A stretch of DNA of 64,000 bases, from positions 51,199-115,198 of the forward strand of contig CANJPZ010000006.1 of NCBI GenBank assembly GCA_947476325.1, read 5' to 3'. Below are positions 38,124-47,355 of the stretch, piece by piece. The notes under the pieces were generated by a model, which was not told where the DNA came from, made no database searches, and saw only the letters and a program-made list of their open reading frames with translations. Positions within the stretch are counted from its first letter, which is position 1; each line of letters begins with the position of its first letter. This DNA comes from Caulobacteraceae bacterium (GTDB lineage Bacteria > Pseudomonadota > Alphaproteobacteria > Caulobacterales > Caulobacteraceae). The position numbers and the translations under genes are program-made.

Positions 38124-39785
38124 ATGACTGCGCAAAAGAAAGGCTCGTCGATCCGGACGGGCATAATCGTAGGTGTGGTCGCGGCAACATGCGTCGCCGC
38201 TGCGGCATTTGCCGGCTCCAACGGCGTCATTCAAATTCCGGGCATCGGTCCCAGACTTGAACTGACCCGAGCTTCTACAGCGCCGATCTTCCAGCCGCCT
38301 CCCGGCGCGCCGCTCTCTTTTGCCGACATATTCGAACGTGTTTCGCCCGCGGTGGTTTCCATCGTGGTCAAGTCAAACGTTCCGGTTCCCAATATCCAGG
38401 ATCAGCTGCGTCAGCAGTTCCCGGGCCTGCCGCCCGGCATTCTGCCGTTCGGACCCCAGGGCGGCGACAACGGCGGTGATGACGAAGACACCCAGGAAGC
38501 CACGGCTGAAGGCTCGGGCTTTTTCATCTCGGCTGACGGCTACATTGTCACCAACAACCACGTGGTAGAAGACGCCACCGACATCACGGTCAAGCTCACC
38601 GACAAGCGCGAGCTGAAGGCCACCGTGATCGGCAAGGACGAAGCCACCGATCTGGCCGTGATCAAGGTCGAAGGCCGCAGTTTCCCGTTCGTCAATTTCG
38701 AGAACTCGGCCACGCCGCGCGTCGGCGACTGGGTCATCTCGATCGGCAATCCCTTCGGGCTCGGCGGCACGGCCACAGCCGGCATTGTCTCGGCCTATAA
38801 CCGGACCCTGCCCGAACAGTCGTCGACCTTCGTCGACTTCCTGCAGATCGATTCCGCCATTAACCGGGGCAACTCGGGCGGGCCGACCTTTGACGTCTAC
38901 GGCCGGGTGATCGGAGTAAATTCCGCGATCTACTCGCCCAGCCAGGCCGGCGGTTCTGTCGGTATCGGCTTTGCCATTCCCGCCAATGTCGCTGAATCGG
39001 TCACCAAGCAGCTGATCGAGCGCGGCAGTATCGCCCGCGGTTACCTGGGCGCCCGTATTCAGGCCTACAACAAGGAACTCGCCGAAGGTCTGGGCATGAA
39101 CTTCCCGGACGGCAGCGGCGGCGCCTACATCGAAGAAGTGGTCAAGGACGGCCCCGCTGAAAAGGCCGGGCTTGAACAGGGCGATGTAGTCCTTTCGATC
39201 AACGGCCAAAAAGTCGCTGACGCCACGGCCCTGACCCGTGCTGTCGCGGCCAGCCACACCGGCGATACCCTGCGGCTCGAAGTGCTTCGCGACGGCCGCA
39301 CCCGGACCATCAACGTCAAGTCCGGTTCACGGCCGACCGAGGCCGAGCTGAACGCGCCGGCCGCTGGCGGACGTGGCGGCGGCAAGGCGCCCGGACGTGG
39401 CGGCGGCGAGGACAAGGCCGCCGGACCCTCGGTTATCGGGCTTGAGCTTGGCTCCGTTGATGAAGGTAATCGCCGGCAATACTCGATCCCGGCCGGCGTC
39501 ACCGGCGTGGTTGTAGTTGGCGTCGATGGATCGACCCAAGCCAGCCGTATCCTGAAGCCGGGTGATGTGATCCAGCGGGCTGCCGGCAAGACGGTCACCA
39601 AGCCGTCTGAAGTGCAGGCCGCGATCGCCAGTCAGCTGGCCAGCAACCGGACCACGATCCTGATGATCATCAGACGTGGCGAAGATACCGCTTCGGTCCT
39701 AATCCCGCTGGACGACAAACCCGGCGCCGGCAGAGGTGGCGGTCGAGGCGGCGCCGGTGGCGGCGCAGGTCGCGGCGGACGCTAA
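38124..39785 (+). CDS. degP: DegP/HtrA-family periplasmic serine protease
   Basis: A 553-residue protease-chaperone with an N-terminal membrane signal (IIVGVVAATCVAAAAFAGS), a trypsin-like domain and two PDZ domains. The triad is His in VTNNHVVEDA, Asp in EATDLAVIKV and Ser in NRGNSGGPTFD. PDZ1 includes RGYLGARIQAY and PDZ2 starts around VIGLELGSVDE. Unusually, Gly/Arg-rich stretches separate the PDZ domains (GGRGGGKAPGRGGGED) and form the extreme C-terminus (GRGGGRGGAGGGAGRGGR). AAGGAAAAA precedes the ATG at 38124; an in-frame ATG at 38091 is less well placed. Confidence 0.93.
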   Translation: MTAQKKGSSIRTGIIVGVVAATCVAAAAFAGSNGVIQIPGIGPRLELTRASTAPIFQPPPGAPLSFADIFERVSPAVVSIVVKSNVPVPNIQDQLRQQFPGLPPGILPFGPQGGDNGGDDEDTQEATAEGSGFFISADGYIVTNNHVVEDATDITVKLTDKRELKATVIGKDEATDLAVIKVEGRSFPFVNFENSATPRVGDWVISIGNPFGLGGTATAGIVSAYNRTLPEQSSTFVDFLQIDSAINRGNSGGPTFDVYGRVIGVNSAIYSPSQAGGSVGIGFAIPANVAESVTKQLIERGSIARGYLGARIQAYNKELAEGLGMNFPDGSGGAYIEEVVKDGPAEKAGLEQGDVVLSINGQKVADATALTRAVAASHTGDTLRLEVLRDGRTRTINVKSGSRPTEAELNAPAAGGRGGGKAPGRGGGEDKAAGPSVIGLELGSVDEGNRRQYSIPAGVTGVVVVGVDGSTQASRILKPGDVIQRAAGKTVTKPSEVQAAIASQLASNRTTILMIIRRGEDTASVLIPLDDKPGAGRGGGRGGAGGGAGRGGR

Positions 39786-39808
39786 AGCCTACGTGCTGAA
39801 ACACATTG

Positions 39809-39840
39809 GCCCCGTCTCGAGTGATCGAGGCGGGGCTTTT
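39809..39840 (+). terminator. Intrinsic terminator of degP
   Basis: GCCCCGTCTCGA (39809-39820), a GTGA loop and TCGAGGCGGGGC (39825-39836) form a stem of about 11 bp with one mismatch, followed by TTTT. It lies 24 bp after the degP stop. Confidence 0.85.
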
Positions 39841-39910
39841 GTATGGTGCGGCGGTCGAACCAGGGCGGTGAGCGCTCGCCCAGTTGGCGGCGACGCGTCA
39901 TAGTGCCGGC

Positions 39911-42805
39911 ATGAGCCTGTGGAGCCATTTGCGTCCTTGTGGTCCCGTGCTGGCGGACGCGGCCGGCGCACGCCTGTTAGCGAGCCTCGCTCCCGTAGCG
40001 GAGGCGGAAGGCTGGCATGAGACCCTTCTCGGCGCCTGGCCCGCACTGGCGCCGGTATTTACCGCCTCACCCTATCTCGCCAGCCTGGCCAAGCGCTCCC
40101 CAAGGGAACTTCGCATTACGCTTGAGGGTGACGCTGACGAAAATCTGGCTCTTATTCTGAAAGAGGCGCGCGATACGGGTGTCCGGGGTGACCTGGCGGC
40201 GGCGGCGCATGGGCTGCGCCGCCTGAAGTCGCGCACTCATCTGCTCACGGCGCTGGCCGATCTGGGTGGCGTTTGGGATCTCGATCGGGTCACGGGCGCC
40301 TTGACGCGATTTGCCGACGCCGCGCTGTCTGCCGCTCTTTGCGCTGCGGCCCGATATGAAGCCGACGCCGGCAGGCTGCTATCAGTAAGCGAAGGCGATT
40401 TCGGACCTGTTCCGGGCTATTTCTGCATCGCCATGGGAAAATTCGGCGCCTTCGAGCTGAACTACTCGTCCGACATCGACTATTCCGCCTTTTATGAGCC
40501 TTCCGAGCTGGATCTGGCGGAAGGTGTTGAGCCTCAGGGGTTTGCGGTCCGGCTAACCCAGACGGTCGCCAAACTGATGCAGGAGCGCGACGTCGACGGC
40601 TATGTTTTCCGGGTCGATCTGCGGCTTCGGCCTGATCCCAGCGCAACGCCGGTCGCCGTACCGCTGGATGCGGCTCTGGATTACTACGTCTCACTTGGCC
40701 AGAACTGGGAGCGGGCGGCGTTTATCAAAGCCCGTGCCTGCGCTGGCGATCTAGTCCGTGGCCAGGCGTTTCTGGCCGAACTTCAGCCCTTTATCTGGCG
40801 CAAGAACCTGGACTTCGCGGCGATCGAGGACATCCATTCGATCAAGCGCCAGATCCATATCCACAAGGTCGATGAACGCCTCGACCCTCGCGGCGCCGAC
40901 CTCAAGCTTGGGCGCGGTGGAATTCGGGAAATCGAATTCTATGTTCAGACCCAACAACTGATTCACGGCGGACGCGATACGTCCCTGCGATCGAACAGGA
41001 CAGTGGACGCGCTCGCGGCCCTGGCGGCGGCAGGCCTTGTGGTGCCTCAAACGGCGATCGAACTCACCGAAAGCTATCGATGCCTGCGCGATCTCGAGCA
41101 CCGTGTGCAGATGATCGGCGATCAGCAGACCCACAAACTTCCCGAGTCCGACACTGAACGAAAGCGGGTCGCAGCCCTGGCCGGCGACGCCAGTCTGAAG
41201 TCTTTCGATGCACGGGTGCGCAAGCTTTTGGTCAGCGTAAATGGCCGGTACGGCGAGCTGTTTTCCGATGACGAAGACCTGTCGTCCCGGTTCGGCAGCC
41301 TGGTGTTCACCGGTGTGGAAGATGATCCCGAAACGCTTGATGCCCTTAAGCGGATGGGGTTTTCCGATCCGCACAAGGTGGCCGCCGCGATCCGGTCGTG
41401 GCACCATGGCCACGTGCCCGCCACCCGAAGCGAGCGAGGGCGCGAGCTCTTTACGCGGCTGGCGCCAAGGCTGCTCGAAGCGGCCCATGACAGCGGCGCG
41501 CCTGACGCCGCCTTCCTGCGATTCTCGGCCTTTTTTGCCGGCCTGAACTCTGGCGTCCAGGTTCAGTCCCTGTTCCTTGCCCAGCCCAAACTGCTGCAGC
41601 TGATCGTGGATGTGCTGGCGCTGGCGCCCCAGCTGGGCAACGCCCTGGCCCGCCGGCCGGCTGCCCTGGACGCCATGCTCGATCAGGGGTTCTTTGGCCG
41701 GATCGAGCCGGATGAAATCGAAGCTTCTGTGCGTTCCTCGGCCGACCGTGCAGGCGGGTTTGAAGCGAAGATGGATGCGGTCCGCAGGTCCAATCGCGAA
41801 CAGTCCTTCCGGATCGGCGTGCAACTCATGGCGGGCATCGCAACGGCGGCCGAAGCCGGTCCGGCCTTCACGAGCCTGGCCCAGGCCAGCGTTGGCGCGC
41901 TGGCGCCTGCTGCGCTGGAAGAAACCGAGCGGCTTGGCGGACGATTTTCCGGACAGGTCGGGATCTTGGCTTTGGGCAAATGCGGGTCTGGCGAGATGAC
42001 GGCGACCTCGGACCTTGATCTGGTTGTTGTCTACCAACCTGATGAGGAGGGAGCGGTTTCGCAAACCAAAGGCTGGTGGGCAGAAACCTTCTATGGCCGT
42101 TTCACGCACCGACTGATCTCGGCCCTTTCTGCGCCGACCACCGAAGGCGGGCTGTACGATGTCGATCTGAAGCTACGCCCGTTCGGGGCCGACGGCCCTA
42201 TCGCCACCAACATGGTCAGTTTTGAAGACTATTACGACGCTCATGCCGAGACTTGGGAGTTTCTAGCCCTCACCCGAGCGCGCATCGTCTGGGCGACATC
42301 TGAAGCCTTTGAAGATGTCATTGCGACCGCCGTCACGGCGGCCCTTCGTCGTCCCCGGGAAGCAAGGAAGACCGCCGCAGATGTTCAGGACATGCGGGCG
42401 TTGATGGAAAAGGAGCGCCCGTCAGCCGGCTTTTGGGACCTCAAACTCGCCCCGGGCGGCCTGGTGGATATCGAGTTTGTGGCCCAATATCTTCAGCTTG
42501 TCGCAGCCAGTGCGGGCGCTCCGCTGTTGCAGCACACGGGTCAGGCCCTCGCCGCCTCCCGCCTTGCGGGTCTGGCTGATCCGGACGATCTGTCGGCGCT
42601 GGAATCGGCCTGGCGGCTGCAACAGGATCTGTCACAGATTCTCAAGGTCGCCATCCCAGGCGAGCCAGATCCCACGGGGGAACCGGCGCGGTTCAAGAGC
42701 CTGCTGGCGCGGGCGGGCGGCGCCCGCGATTTCCGGTCCCTGAAGGCGCGACTGGAACGGGAGCGCACCCGGGCGCGGGCCGCTTACAAGGCCGTTGTCA
42801 GGTGA
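39911..42805 (+). CDS. glnE: Glutamine synthetase adenylyltransferase / adenylyl-removing enzyme
   Basis: A 964-residue bifunctional enzyme controlling glutamine synthetase. Two nucleotidyltransferase domains are present: the first with FELNYSSDIDYSAFYEP (residues ~185-200, normally de-adenylylating) and the second with MTATSDLDLVVVYQPDEEG (~695-715, adenylylating), each followed by a GlnD-PII-uridylyltransferase-like helical domain. The segment GRGGIREIEFYVQTQQL is typical. The start is ATG 39911 (MSLWSHLR); an in-frame start 27 bp upstream has no binding site. Confidence 0.94.
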   Translation: MSLWSHLRPCGPVLADAAGARLLASLAPVAEAEGWHETLLGAWPALAPVFTASPYLASLAKRSPRELRITLEGDADENLALILKEARDTGVRGDLAAAAHGLRRLKSRTHLLTALADLGGVWDLDRVTGALTRFADAALSAALCAAARYEADAGRLLSVSEGDFGPVPGYFCIAMGKFGAFELNYSSDIDYSAFYEPSELDLAEGVEPQGFAVRLTQTVAKLMQERDVDGYVFRVDLRLRPDPSATPVAVPLDAALDYYVSLGQNWERAAFIKARACAGDLVRGQAFLAELQPFIWRKNLDFAAIEDIHSIKRQIHIHKVDERLDPRGADLKLGRGGIREIEFYVQTQQLIHGGRDTSLRSNRTVDALAALAAAGLVVPQTAIELTESYRCLRDLEHRVQMIGDQQTHKLPESDTERKRVAALAGDASLKSFDARVRKLLVSVNGRYGELFSDDEDLSSRFGSLVFTGVEDDPETLDALKRMGFSDPHKVAAAIRSWHHGHVPATRSERGRELFTRLAPRLLEAAHDSGAPDAAFLRFSAFFAGLNSGVQVQSLFLAQPKLLQLIVDVLALAPQLGNALARRPAALDAMLDQGFFGRIEPDEIEASVRSSADRAGGFEAKMDAVRRSNREQSFRIGVQLMAGIATAAEAGPAFTSLAQASVGALAPAALEETERLGGRFSGQVGILALGKCGSGEMTATSDLDLVVVYQPDEEGAVSQTKGWWAETFYGRFTHRLISALSAPTTEGGLYDVDLKLRPFGADGPIATNMVSFEDYYDAHAETWEFLALTRARIVWATSEAFEDVIATAVTAALRRPREARKTAADVQDMRALMEKERPSAGFWDLKLAPGGLVDIEFVAQYLQLVAASAGAPLLQHTGQALAASRLAGLADPDDLSALESAWRLQQDLSQILKVAIPGEPDPTGEPARFKSLLARAGGARDFRSLKARLERERTRARAAYKAVVR

Positions 42806-42872
42806 AGCGACGGAATCCCATGTTGACGCCGTTCAACGTTGAGAGCGCGTTGAGGATGAGGCGAGGTGGTGG

Positions 42873-43418
42873 TTGAGCGCCGACCCGGACGAGGCCCTTG
42901 TGGCCGCCGTTGGCCGGGGAGAACCGGCAGCAATTCGTGCGTTCGTCGCCGCCAAAGCGCCGCGCATGATGGCGCTTGCGGGACGGATGCTGGGCGACGC
43001 ATCCGAGGCCGAAGACGTAACACAGGACCTGTTCCTGAAGGTCTGGAAGCATGCCGCCGCTTGGCGACCCGGGCCGGCGAAATTCGATACCTGGATGCAC
43101 CGGGTCGCGCTGAACCTTTGCTACGACCGGCTGCGCCGGCGGCGCGAGATTACGACCGACGCGCTGCCGGAGCGCGTGGACGACGGGCCGGCGGCGGATG
43201 CGGGCTTGATCGCGGCCGAAACGTCAGTTCAGGTCAGCGCAGCGCTGGCGCGGCTACCGGACCGTCAGAGAGAGGCCATTGTTCTGGTGCACTATCAGGA
43301 CATGACCAATATCGAGGCGGCGGCGCTGATGGAAGTCAGTGTCGAGGCGCTGGAGAGTTTGTTGTCGAGAGGACGGCGCACCTTGCGCGACACGCTCGGC
43401 TATCTGAGGAATGCGTGA
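42873..43418 (+). CDS. ECF-type RNA polymerase sigma factor
   Basis: A 181-residue sigma-70 family protein. Region 2 includes GDASEAEDVTQDLFLKVWKH and FDTWMHRVALNLCYDRLRRR; region 4 includes LARLPDRQREAIVLVHYQDM and SVEALESLLSRGRRTLRDTL. It heads a three-gene operon with a membrane anti-sigma-like protein and a Spy-like periplasmic protein, a standard arrangement for envelope or metal stress response. The start is TTG 42873, with a GAGG/CGAGG site upstream. I could not find an ECF promoter with correct spacing. Confidence 0.88.
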   Translation: MSADPDEALVAAVGRGEPAAIRAFVAAKAPRMMALAGRMLGDASEAEDVTQDLFLKVWKHAAAWRPGPAKFDTWMHRVALNLCYDRLRRRREITTDALPERVDDGPAADAGLIAAETSVQVSAALARLPDRQREAIVLVHYQDMTNIEAAALMEVSVEALESLLSRGRRTLRDTLGYLRNA

Positions 43419-43431
43419 TGGAGTGCTGGCG

Positions 43432-43941
43432 ATGACCGCCGAGCGGTTCGAAGATCTGGCCATGGCCTATGGCGGCGACATCCGCCGCTGGCCGGCTGAG
43501 TATCAGACGGAGGCCTTTGCCCGGCTTGCGGCTAACGAAACTGCGCGCTTGCCGCTGCTTGAGGCCGGCGCTCTGGATACGGCGCTGAACGCCTCGGCGC
43601 CGATGGCGGCCAGCGGCGTTCTGCGCGAGCGGCTGATCGCCTCGGCGCCCCGGCCGCGGCCTGTGTGGAGCCGGGCTGGCGCCTGGATGTCCGGCGCGGG
43701 TCTGGCGGCCGCCTGCGCGGCGGGCGTTTTCGTTGGCGGGATCAATTCGTCGCGGCTGTTTACAGCCCCCGTGACCACCGCCAGCCGCACCGTTACGGCG
43801 CCTGCTGTGGCCGCAAGGGTCGCTCCGGTGAGCGCCGCCCCCGTGAGCGCCGCAACCGCCTCGACGAGCGATACGGCCAACGACGCGGCAAGCGTCTATT
43901 TCAACGAATCCTGGTTCTCGGGTCTGGAGAGCGAAGGGTGA
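43432..43941 (+). CDS. Membrane protein, probable anti-sigma factor
   Basis: A 169-residue protein: an N-terminal cytoplasmic segment (FEDLAMAYGGDIRRWPAEYQ), one membrane helix near residue 85 (AGLAAACAAGVFVGGI) and an Ala/Val/Thr-rich periplasmic part ending FNESWFSGLESEG. This layout and the place right after an ECF sigma gene fit an anti-sigma factor; there is no zinc-binding motif. The ATG at 43432 has GGAG eight bases upstream; an in-frame ATG at 43411 overlaps the sigma stop. The stop overlaps the next start (GTGA). Confidence 0.7.
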   Translation: MTAERFEDLAMAYGGDIRRWPAEYQTEAFARLAANETARLPLLEAGALDTALNASAPMAASGVLRERLIASAPRPRPVWSRAGAWMSGAGLAAACAAGVFVGGINSSRLFTAPVTTASRTVTAPAVAARVAPVSAAPVSAATASTSDTANDAASVYFNESWFSGLESEG

Positions 43942-44723
43942 GCGGACGTGCAATCTGGATCGGCCTTGCGGTGTCCCTGGCCCTCAATCTGTTCATCGGC
44001 GGCGCCTTGATCGGCGCCCTGGTCCAGCACGCCCGGCAACCCGCGCCGCCACCCCCGCCCCGGGCCGAAGTGGTCGAGATACCCTCGCCGGCGCCTGCCG
44101 TTGCGCCCGCGCCAACTCCGGCGCCGGTCCCGATCCGTGCCGCGCCATCGCCAGCCGCGGTCCCGGCGCCCGTCCGGACCGTCGAGCCGTCGCCGACCCC
44201 CGTTGGCCCACCGCCGCAGCCTGGTCCGCAGCCGGGCGGCGGCAATCCACTGCTGCGGGCGGGTGATAACCTGCCGCCGCAGATCCGCGGGCCCTATCGC
44301 GCCGCCTTGCGCGATGCAGCCGAGGAGTCAAAGGTCAAGCTTGCTGCCGCCCGACGCGCCCACATGGAAGTCGCCCGGTTGATGGCCCAGCCCAATTTTG
44401 ATCCCGCAGCCCTGACCGCCGCCCTTGACCGGGCACGAGCGGCAGAGGCCGATGCGCGCTCGGATGTTGAAGGCGCCATGGTCAGGTTTGCGTCCGGCAT
44501 GAGCCTGCCTGAGCGCCGGTTGCTGGCCAACGGCTTGCGGGAAAATCAGCAAGGCGGTCGCCCGGGCGCAAACGGTCCGCCTGGACCTCAGGGATTTGGC
44601 CAGGGCTTTGGGCCTGGACGTGGGGGACCCGCCGGATCGGGCCGCGGCGACCGGGGCGGCCGAGGTGGCCGTGGCGGCTTTGCGCCGAACGGTCCGGCTC
44701 CGCAGGACGGCCCGCAGAACTAA
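43938..44723 (+). CDS. Spy/CnrX-like periplasmic stress-sensing protein
   Basis: A 261-residue membrane-anchored protein. An N-terminal helix (IGLAVSLALNLFIGGALIG) leads to a long Pro/Ala neck, then a helical domain like the heavy-metal-sensing Spy/CpxP/CnrX group (AAARRAHMEVARLMAQPNFD, LDRARAAEADARSDVEGAMV, SLPERRLLANGL). The C-terminal ~50 residues are Gly/Pro/Arg-rich (GRGGPAGSGRGDRGGRGGRG). The start is GTG 43938, overlapping the anti-sigma stop by four bases; the + strand stop overlaps the pleC stop by four. Confidence 0.78.
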   Translation: MSGRAIWIGLAVSLALNLFIGGALIGALVQHARQPAPPPPPRAEVVEIPSPAPAVAPAPTPAPVPIRAAPSPAAVPAPVRTVEPSPTPVGPPPQPGPQPGGGNPLLRAGDNLPPQIRGPYRAALRDAAEESKVKLAAARRAHMEVARLMAQPNFDPAALTAALDRARAAEADARSDVEGAMVRFASGMSLPERRLLANGLRENQQGGRPGANGPPGPQGFGQGFGPGRGGPAGSGRGDRGGRGGRGGFAPNGPAPQDGPQN

Positions 44724-47251
44724 GCGGCGAACGATCCGGCCCGGCGCTCCTGGGCCTGGCGGGACGGGATAGTGAAGCTGACGGTGGTTCCCACACCAGG
44801 CTCGCTCTCCATTTCGAGAATGCCGCCATGCATCTCGATCAGCGACTTCGACAGGGCCAGGCCGAGGCCGGTGCCTTGCTGGGTCTTGGAGTGCTGGCTC
44901 TCGATCTGCTCGAACGGCTGAGCCAGGCGCGACAGGTCATCGGGCGCGATGCCGATGCCGGTGTCTGTGACGCTGACCTTGAGGCGTTCGCTCGTCGAGT
45001 TGGTCAGCACCGCGCCGCTGACCGTAATCTTGCCGCCCTTGGGGGTAAACTTGATCGAGTTGGACAACAGGTTCAGCAACACCTGCTTGATAGCCCGGTA
45101 GTCGGCGTCGACGTCGAGAAGTTCCGGTAGTGTGACCTCAAGGGTCAGGTCGGCCTGGTCGGCGCGGTTGCGCATCAGGCGCACGGTGTCTTCGACCACC
45201 TCGTGGAACTGGATGGGTTCAAAGCGCAGTTGCATCTTGCCCGCCTCGATCTTCGTCATGTCGAGGATGTCGTTGATAAGGGCCAGCAGGTGCTGGCCGG
45301 ACGACAGGATGTCGCCGGCATATTCCTTGTAGCGGGCGTTACCGAGCGGGCCGAACATCTCGCCAACCATGATCTCGGAAAAGCCGTTGATGGCGTTGAG
45401 GGGAGTGCGCAACTCGTGGCTCATATTGGCCAGGAATTCGCTCTTGGCCGTGTTGGCGCTCTCGGCCTTGATCTTGGCGGCTTCGTATTTCTTGGCCAGT
45501 TCGGCCAGTTCGGCCTGGCTGGCTTCGAGGTTGGACACCACCAGCTGCAGGGCTTCCTCGTTTTTTCGGCGCGCCTCGTCCTGGGTCTTGATGGCGGTGA
45601 TGTCTGCGGCGGTCATCACGAGGCCGCCGTCGGCGGTGCGCCGCTCGGATATCTGCACCCAGCGGCCGTCGTTGAGCAGGGCCTCGCGCACCCCGGATTC
45701 GCCGTCGGCGGCCGGCTCTTCCCGGGCGATGGCCAAGCGCGCGAACCGCTCGACCGATTCCCGCGGCGCGCCGGGTTTGAGGATGCGGGGCTCGAGGTTG
45801 AAAAAGGCGCGGTAGTTGCGGTTGCACATCAACAGCCGGCCCATGCGGTCCCAAAGGACGAACGCTTCGGAGACACTGTCGATCGCATCGCGCAGCCGGC
45901 TCTCGGCGGCCTGCGCGCGGGCCTGGGCGAACCGCTCGTCGGTCACGTCCAGAGCAACGCCGACAATCCGGACGGCGTCGCCCGCGCGCCGCCCAGTGAT
46001 GGCTTGGCCGCGCGCGTCGATCCAGATCGAGCGCCCGTCCGGACGCGGTGATCTGAACGAAACATCGAAGGCGCCGTAGGTCCGGGCCGCGTTCAGGGCC
46101 GATCGCACGCGTTCGCGGTGCTCTGGCGCAATTCGGGCAATGACATCGTCACCGGACGAGACCCCGCTGCCACCCCAGCCCAGCATGACGCCGGTGACGT
46201 CCGAGAGTACAACCTGGTCTGCCTTCAGATCCCATTCCCAGATGCCGCACCGGGCAGCCTCGACGGCGAGCCGGAAGCGGTGTTCGGTATCGGCCTGGGC
46301 CTTGCGCGCTTCCTCGGCCCGACGGCTCTGGATGGTCAGCAGCAACACCAGGCCAAGACCGATCACCAGGGGTGCCAGCAGGGAATAGACCTTGTCGCGC
46401 GCCATGGCCTTTCTGGCGGTGGCGCTGGCCGTTTCGGGCGATGCGATGACGGCGGCGAGCCCGGTGTCGGCATCGCGCGACTGGGCGAACTCGACGATGG
46501 ACCCGTTTGGAAGGTGGCCGGTCTTGAGTCCCTTGATCTGGTCGTTTGCCGGATTTGTCCCCAGCACGTCGCGCAGGCTTCCGCCGGCAGAAATGCCCTG
46601 GACCGATCCGCCCAAAGCCAGGATGCGCCCGTCGCGGTCTATAATAAACGCAAGGTCATCGGCGGGCTGGTCCGGCAGCAGTCGGGAAAGGTTTACCGCC
46701 GCTACGACCGACGCCGGCCTAGATCCGCCTGTCTTGCGCACGGCATAGACGATGTCGCCTCGGCCCGCTGACGCGCCGATCCAGATCCTGTCGACGGGTG
46801 TATCGTCGGCTGCATTGGCCGCAGCGACCCAGTCTGCGCCGCGAAGCGCGCTGGTCTGGGCGAGGACGCCGCTTGCGCCGACCACAGCAACAGCTCGCAC
46901 AGCCTCACCCGCGGCGACAAGGCCGGTTTCAACCGTTTCCATTGGCCGCTCGGGCGAGCGGCTGTACTGGGCGGCTGCGGCTGTCAAGGCGGCGCGCAAG
47001 GCGTCAGCCTGACTGCTGAGGCGTACGCCGAGCATGTCGGCCCGGTTCTCGATCTGCGAGGAGCCTGCGGGTTTGGGTGTCTGGGTGATCTGCAGGATGG
47101 CGTAGGCGACGTAACCGATCATCAGGATCAGGGTGAGCGTAACCACTGACCGGGTTACAGCGGCGGACAAGGCGCGTTTCACCGACGGGTCGCCTGACCG
47201 TCGCTTCGCCCGGGCCGGATCCCGAACCTTTTGCCCCGCGCCTGGCGCCAC
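44720..47251 (-). CDS. pleC: PleC cell-fate histidine kinase/phosphatase
   Basis: An 843-residue membrane kinase; Caulobacter PleC has almost the same length. Order: one membrane helix (VVTLTLILMIGYVAYAIL), a ~260-residue periplasmic region, a second helix (LLAPLVIGLGLVLLLTIQ), two PAS domains (RFRLAVEAARCGIWEW; LRDAIDSVSEAFVLW), HisKA (MSHELRTPLNAINGFSEIM, then ILSSGQHLLALINDILDMTK) and HATPase ([35 protein letters not shown]). PleC dephosphorylates DivK and PleD at the new pole. The neighbour pepN matches what I recall from Caulobacter. The start is GTG 47251, though a GTG about 70 bases further in is possible. Confidence 0.88.
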   Translation of the reverse strand: MAPGAGQKVRDPARAKRRSGDPSVKRALSAAVTRSVVTLTLILMIGYVAYAILQITQTPKPAGSSQIENRADMLGVRLSSQADALRAALTAAAAQYSRSPERPMETVETGLVAAGEAVRAVAVVGASGVLAQTSALRGADWVAAANAADDTPVDRIWIGASAGRGDIVYAVRKTGGSRPASVVAAVNLSRLLPDQPADDLAFIIDRDGRILALGGSVQGISAGGSLRDVLGTNPANDQIKGLKTGHLPNGSIVEFAQSRDADTGLAAVIASPETASATARKAMARDKVYSLLAPLVIGLGLVLLLTIQSRRAEEARKAQADTEHRFRLAVEAARCGIWEWDLKADQVVLSDVTGVMLGWGGSGVSSGDDVIARIAPEHRERVRSALNAARTYGAFDVSFRSPRPDGRSIWIDARGQAITGRRAGDAVRIVGVALDVTDERFAQARAQAAESRLRDAIDSVSEAFVLWDRMGRLLMCNRNYRAFFNLEPRILKPGAPRESVERFARLAIAREEPAADGESGVREALLNDGRWVQISERRTADGGLVMTAADITAIKTQDEARRKNEEALQLVVSNLEASQAELAELAKKYEAAKIKAESANTAKSEFLANMSHELRTPLNAINGFSEIMVGEMFGPLGNARYKEYAGDILSSGQHLLALINDILDMTKIEAGKMQLRFEPIQFHEVVEDTVRLMRNRADQADLTLEVTLPELLDVDADYRAIKQVLLNLLSNSIKFTPKGGKITVSGAVLTNSTSERLKVSVTDTGIGIAPDDLSRLAQPFEQIESQHSKTQQGTGLGLALSKSLIEMHGGILEMESEPGVGTTVSFTIPSRQAQERRAGSFAA

Positions 47252-47355
47252 CTGTCCACCCCTGGGGCCCGATTCACCCGCTGCGGAATCTTAGGGACAC
47301 AAGGGATTCGTGTCACTGACGAACCGCGCAGAAAACCGCGGCATGAGGACTCAGG

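Noticed and set aside
42806..42872. An ECF or EcfG-type promoter before the sigma factor gene
   Set aside because: GGAATC and CGTT elements are present, but their spacing (12 or 19 bp) does not fit the 16-17 bp needed.
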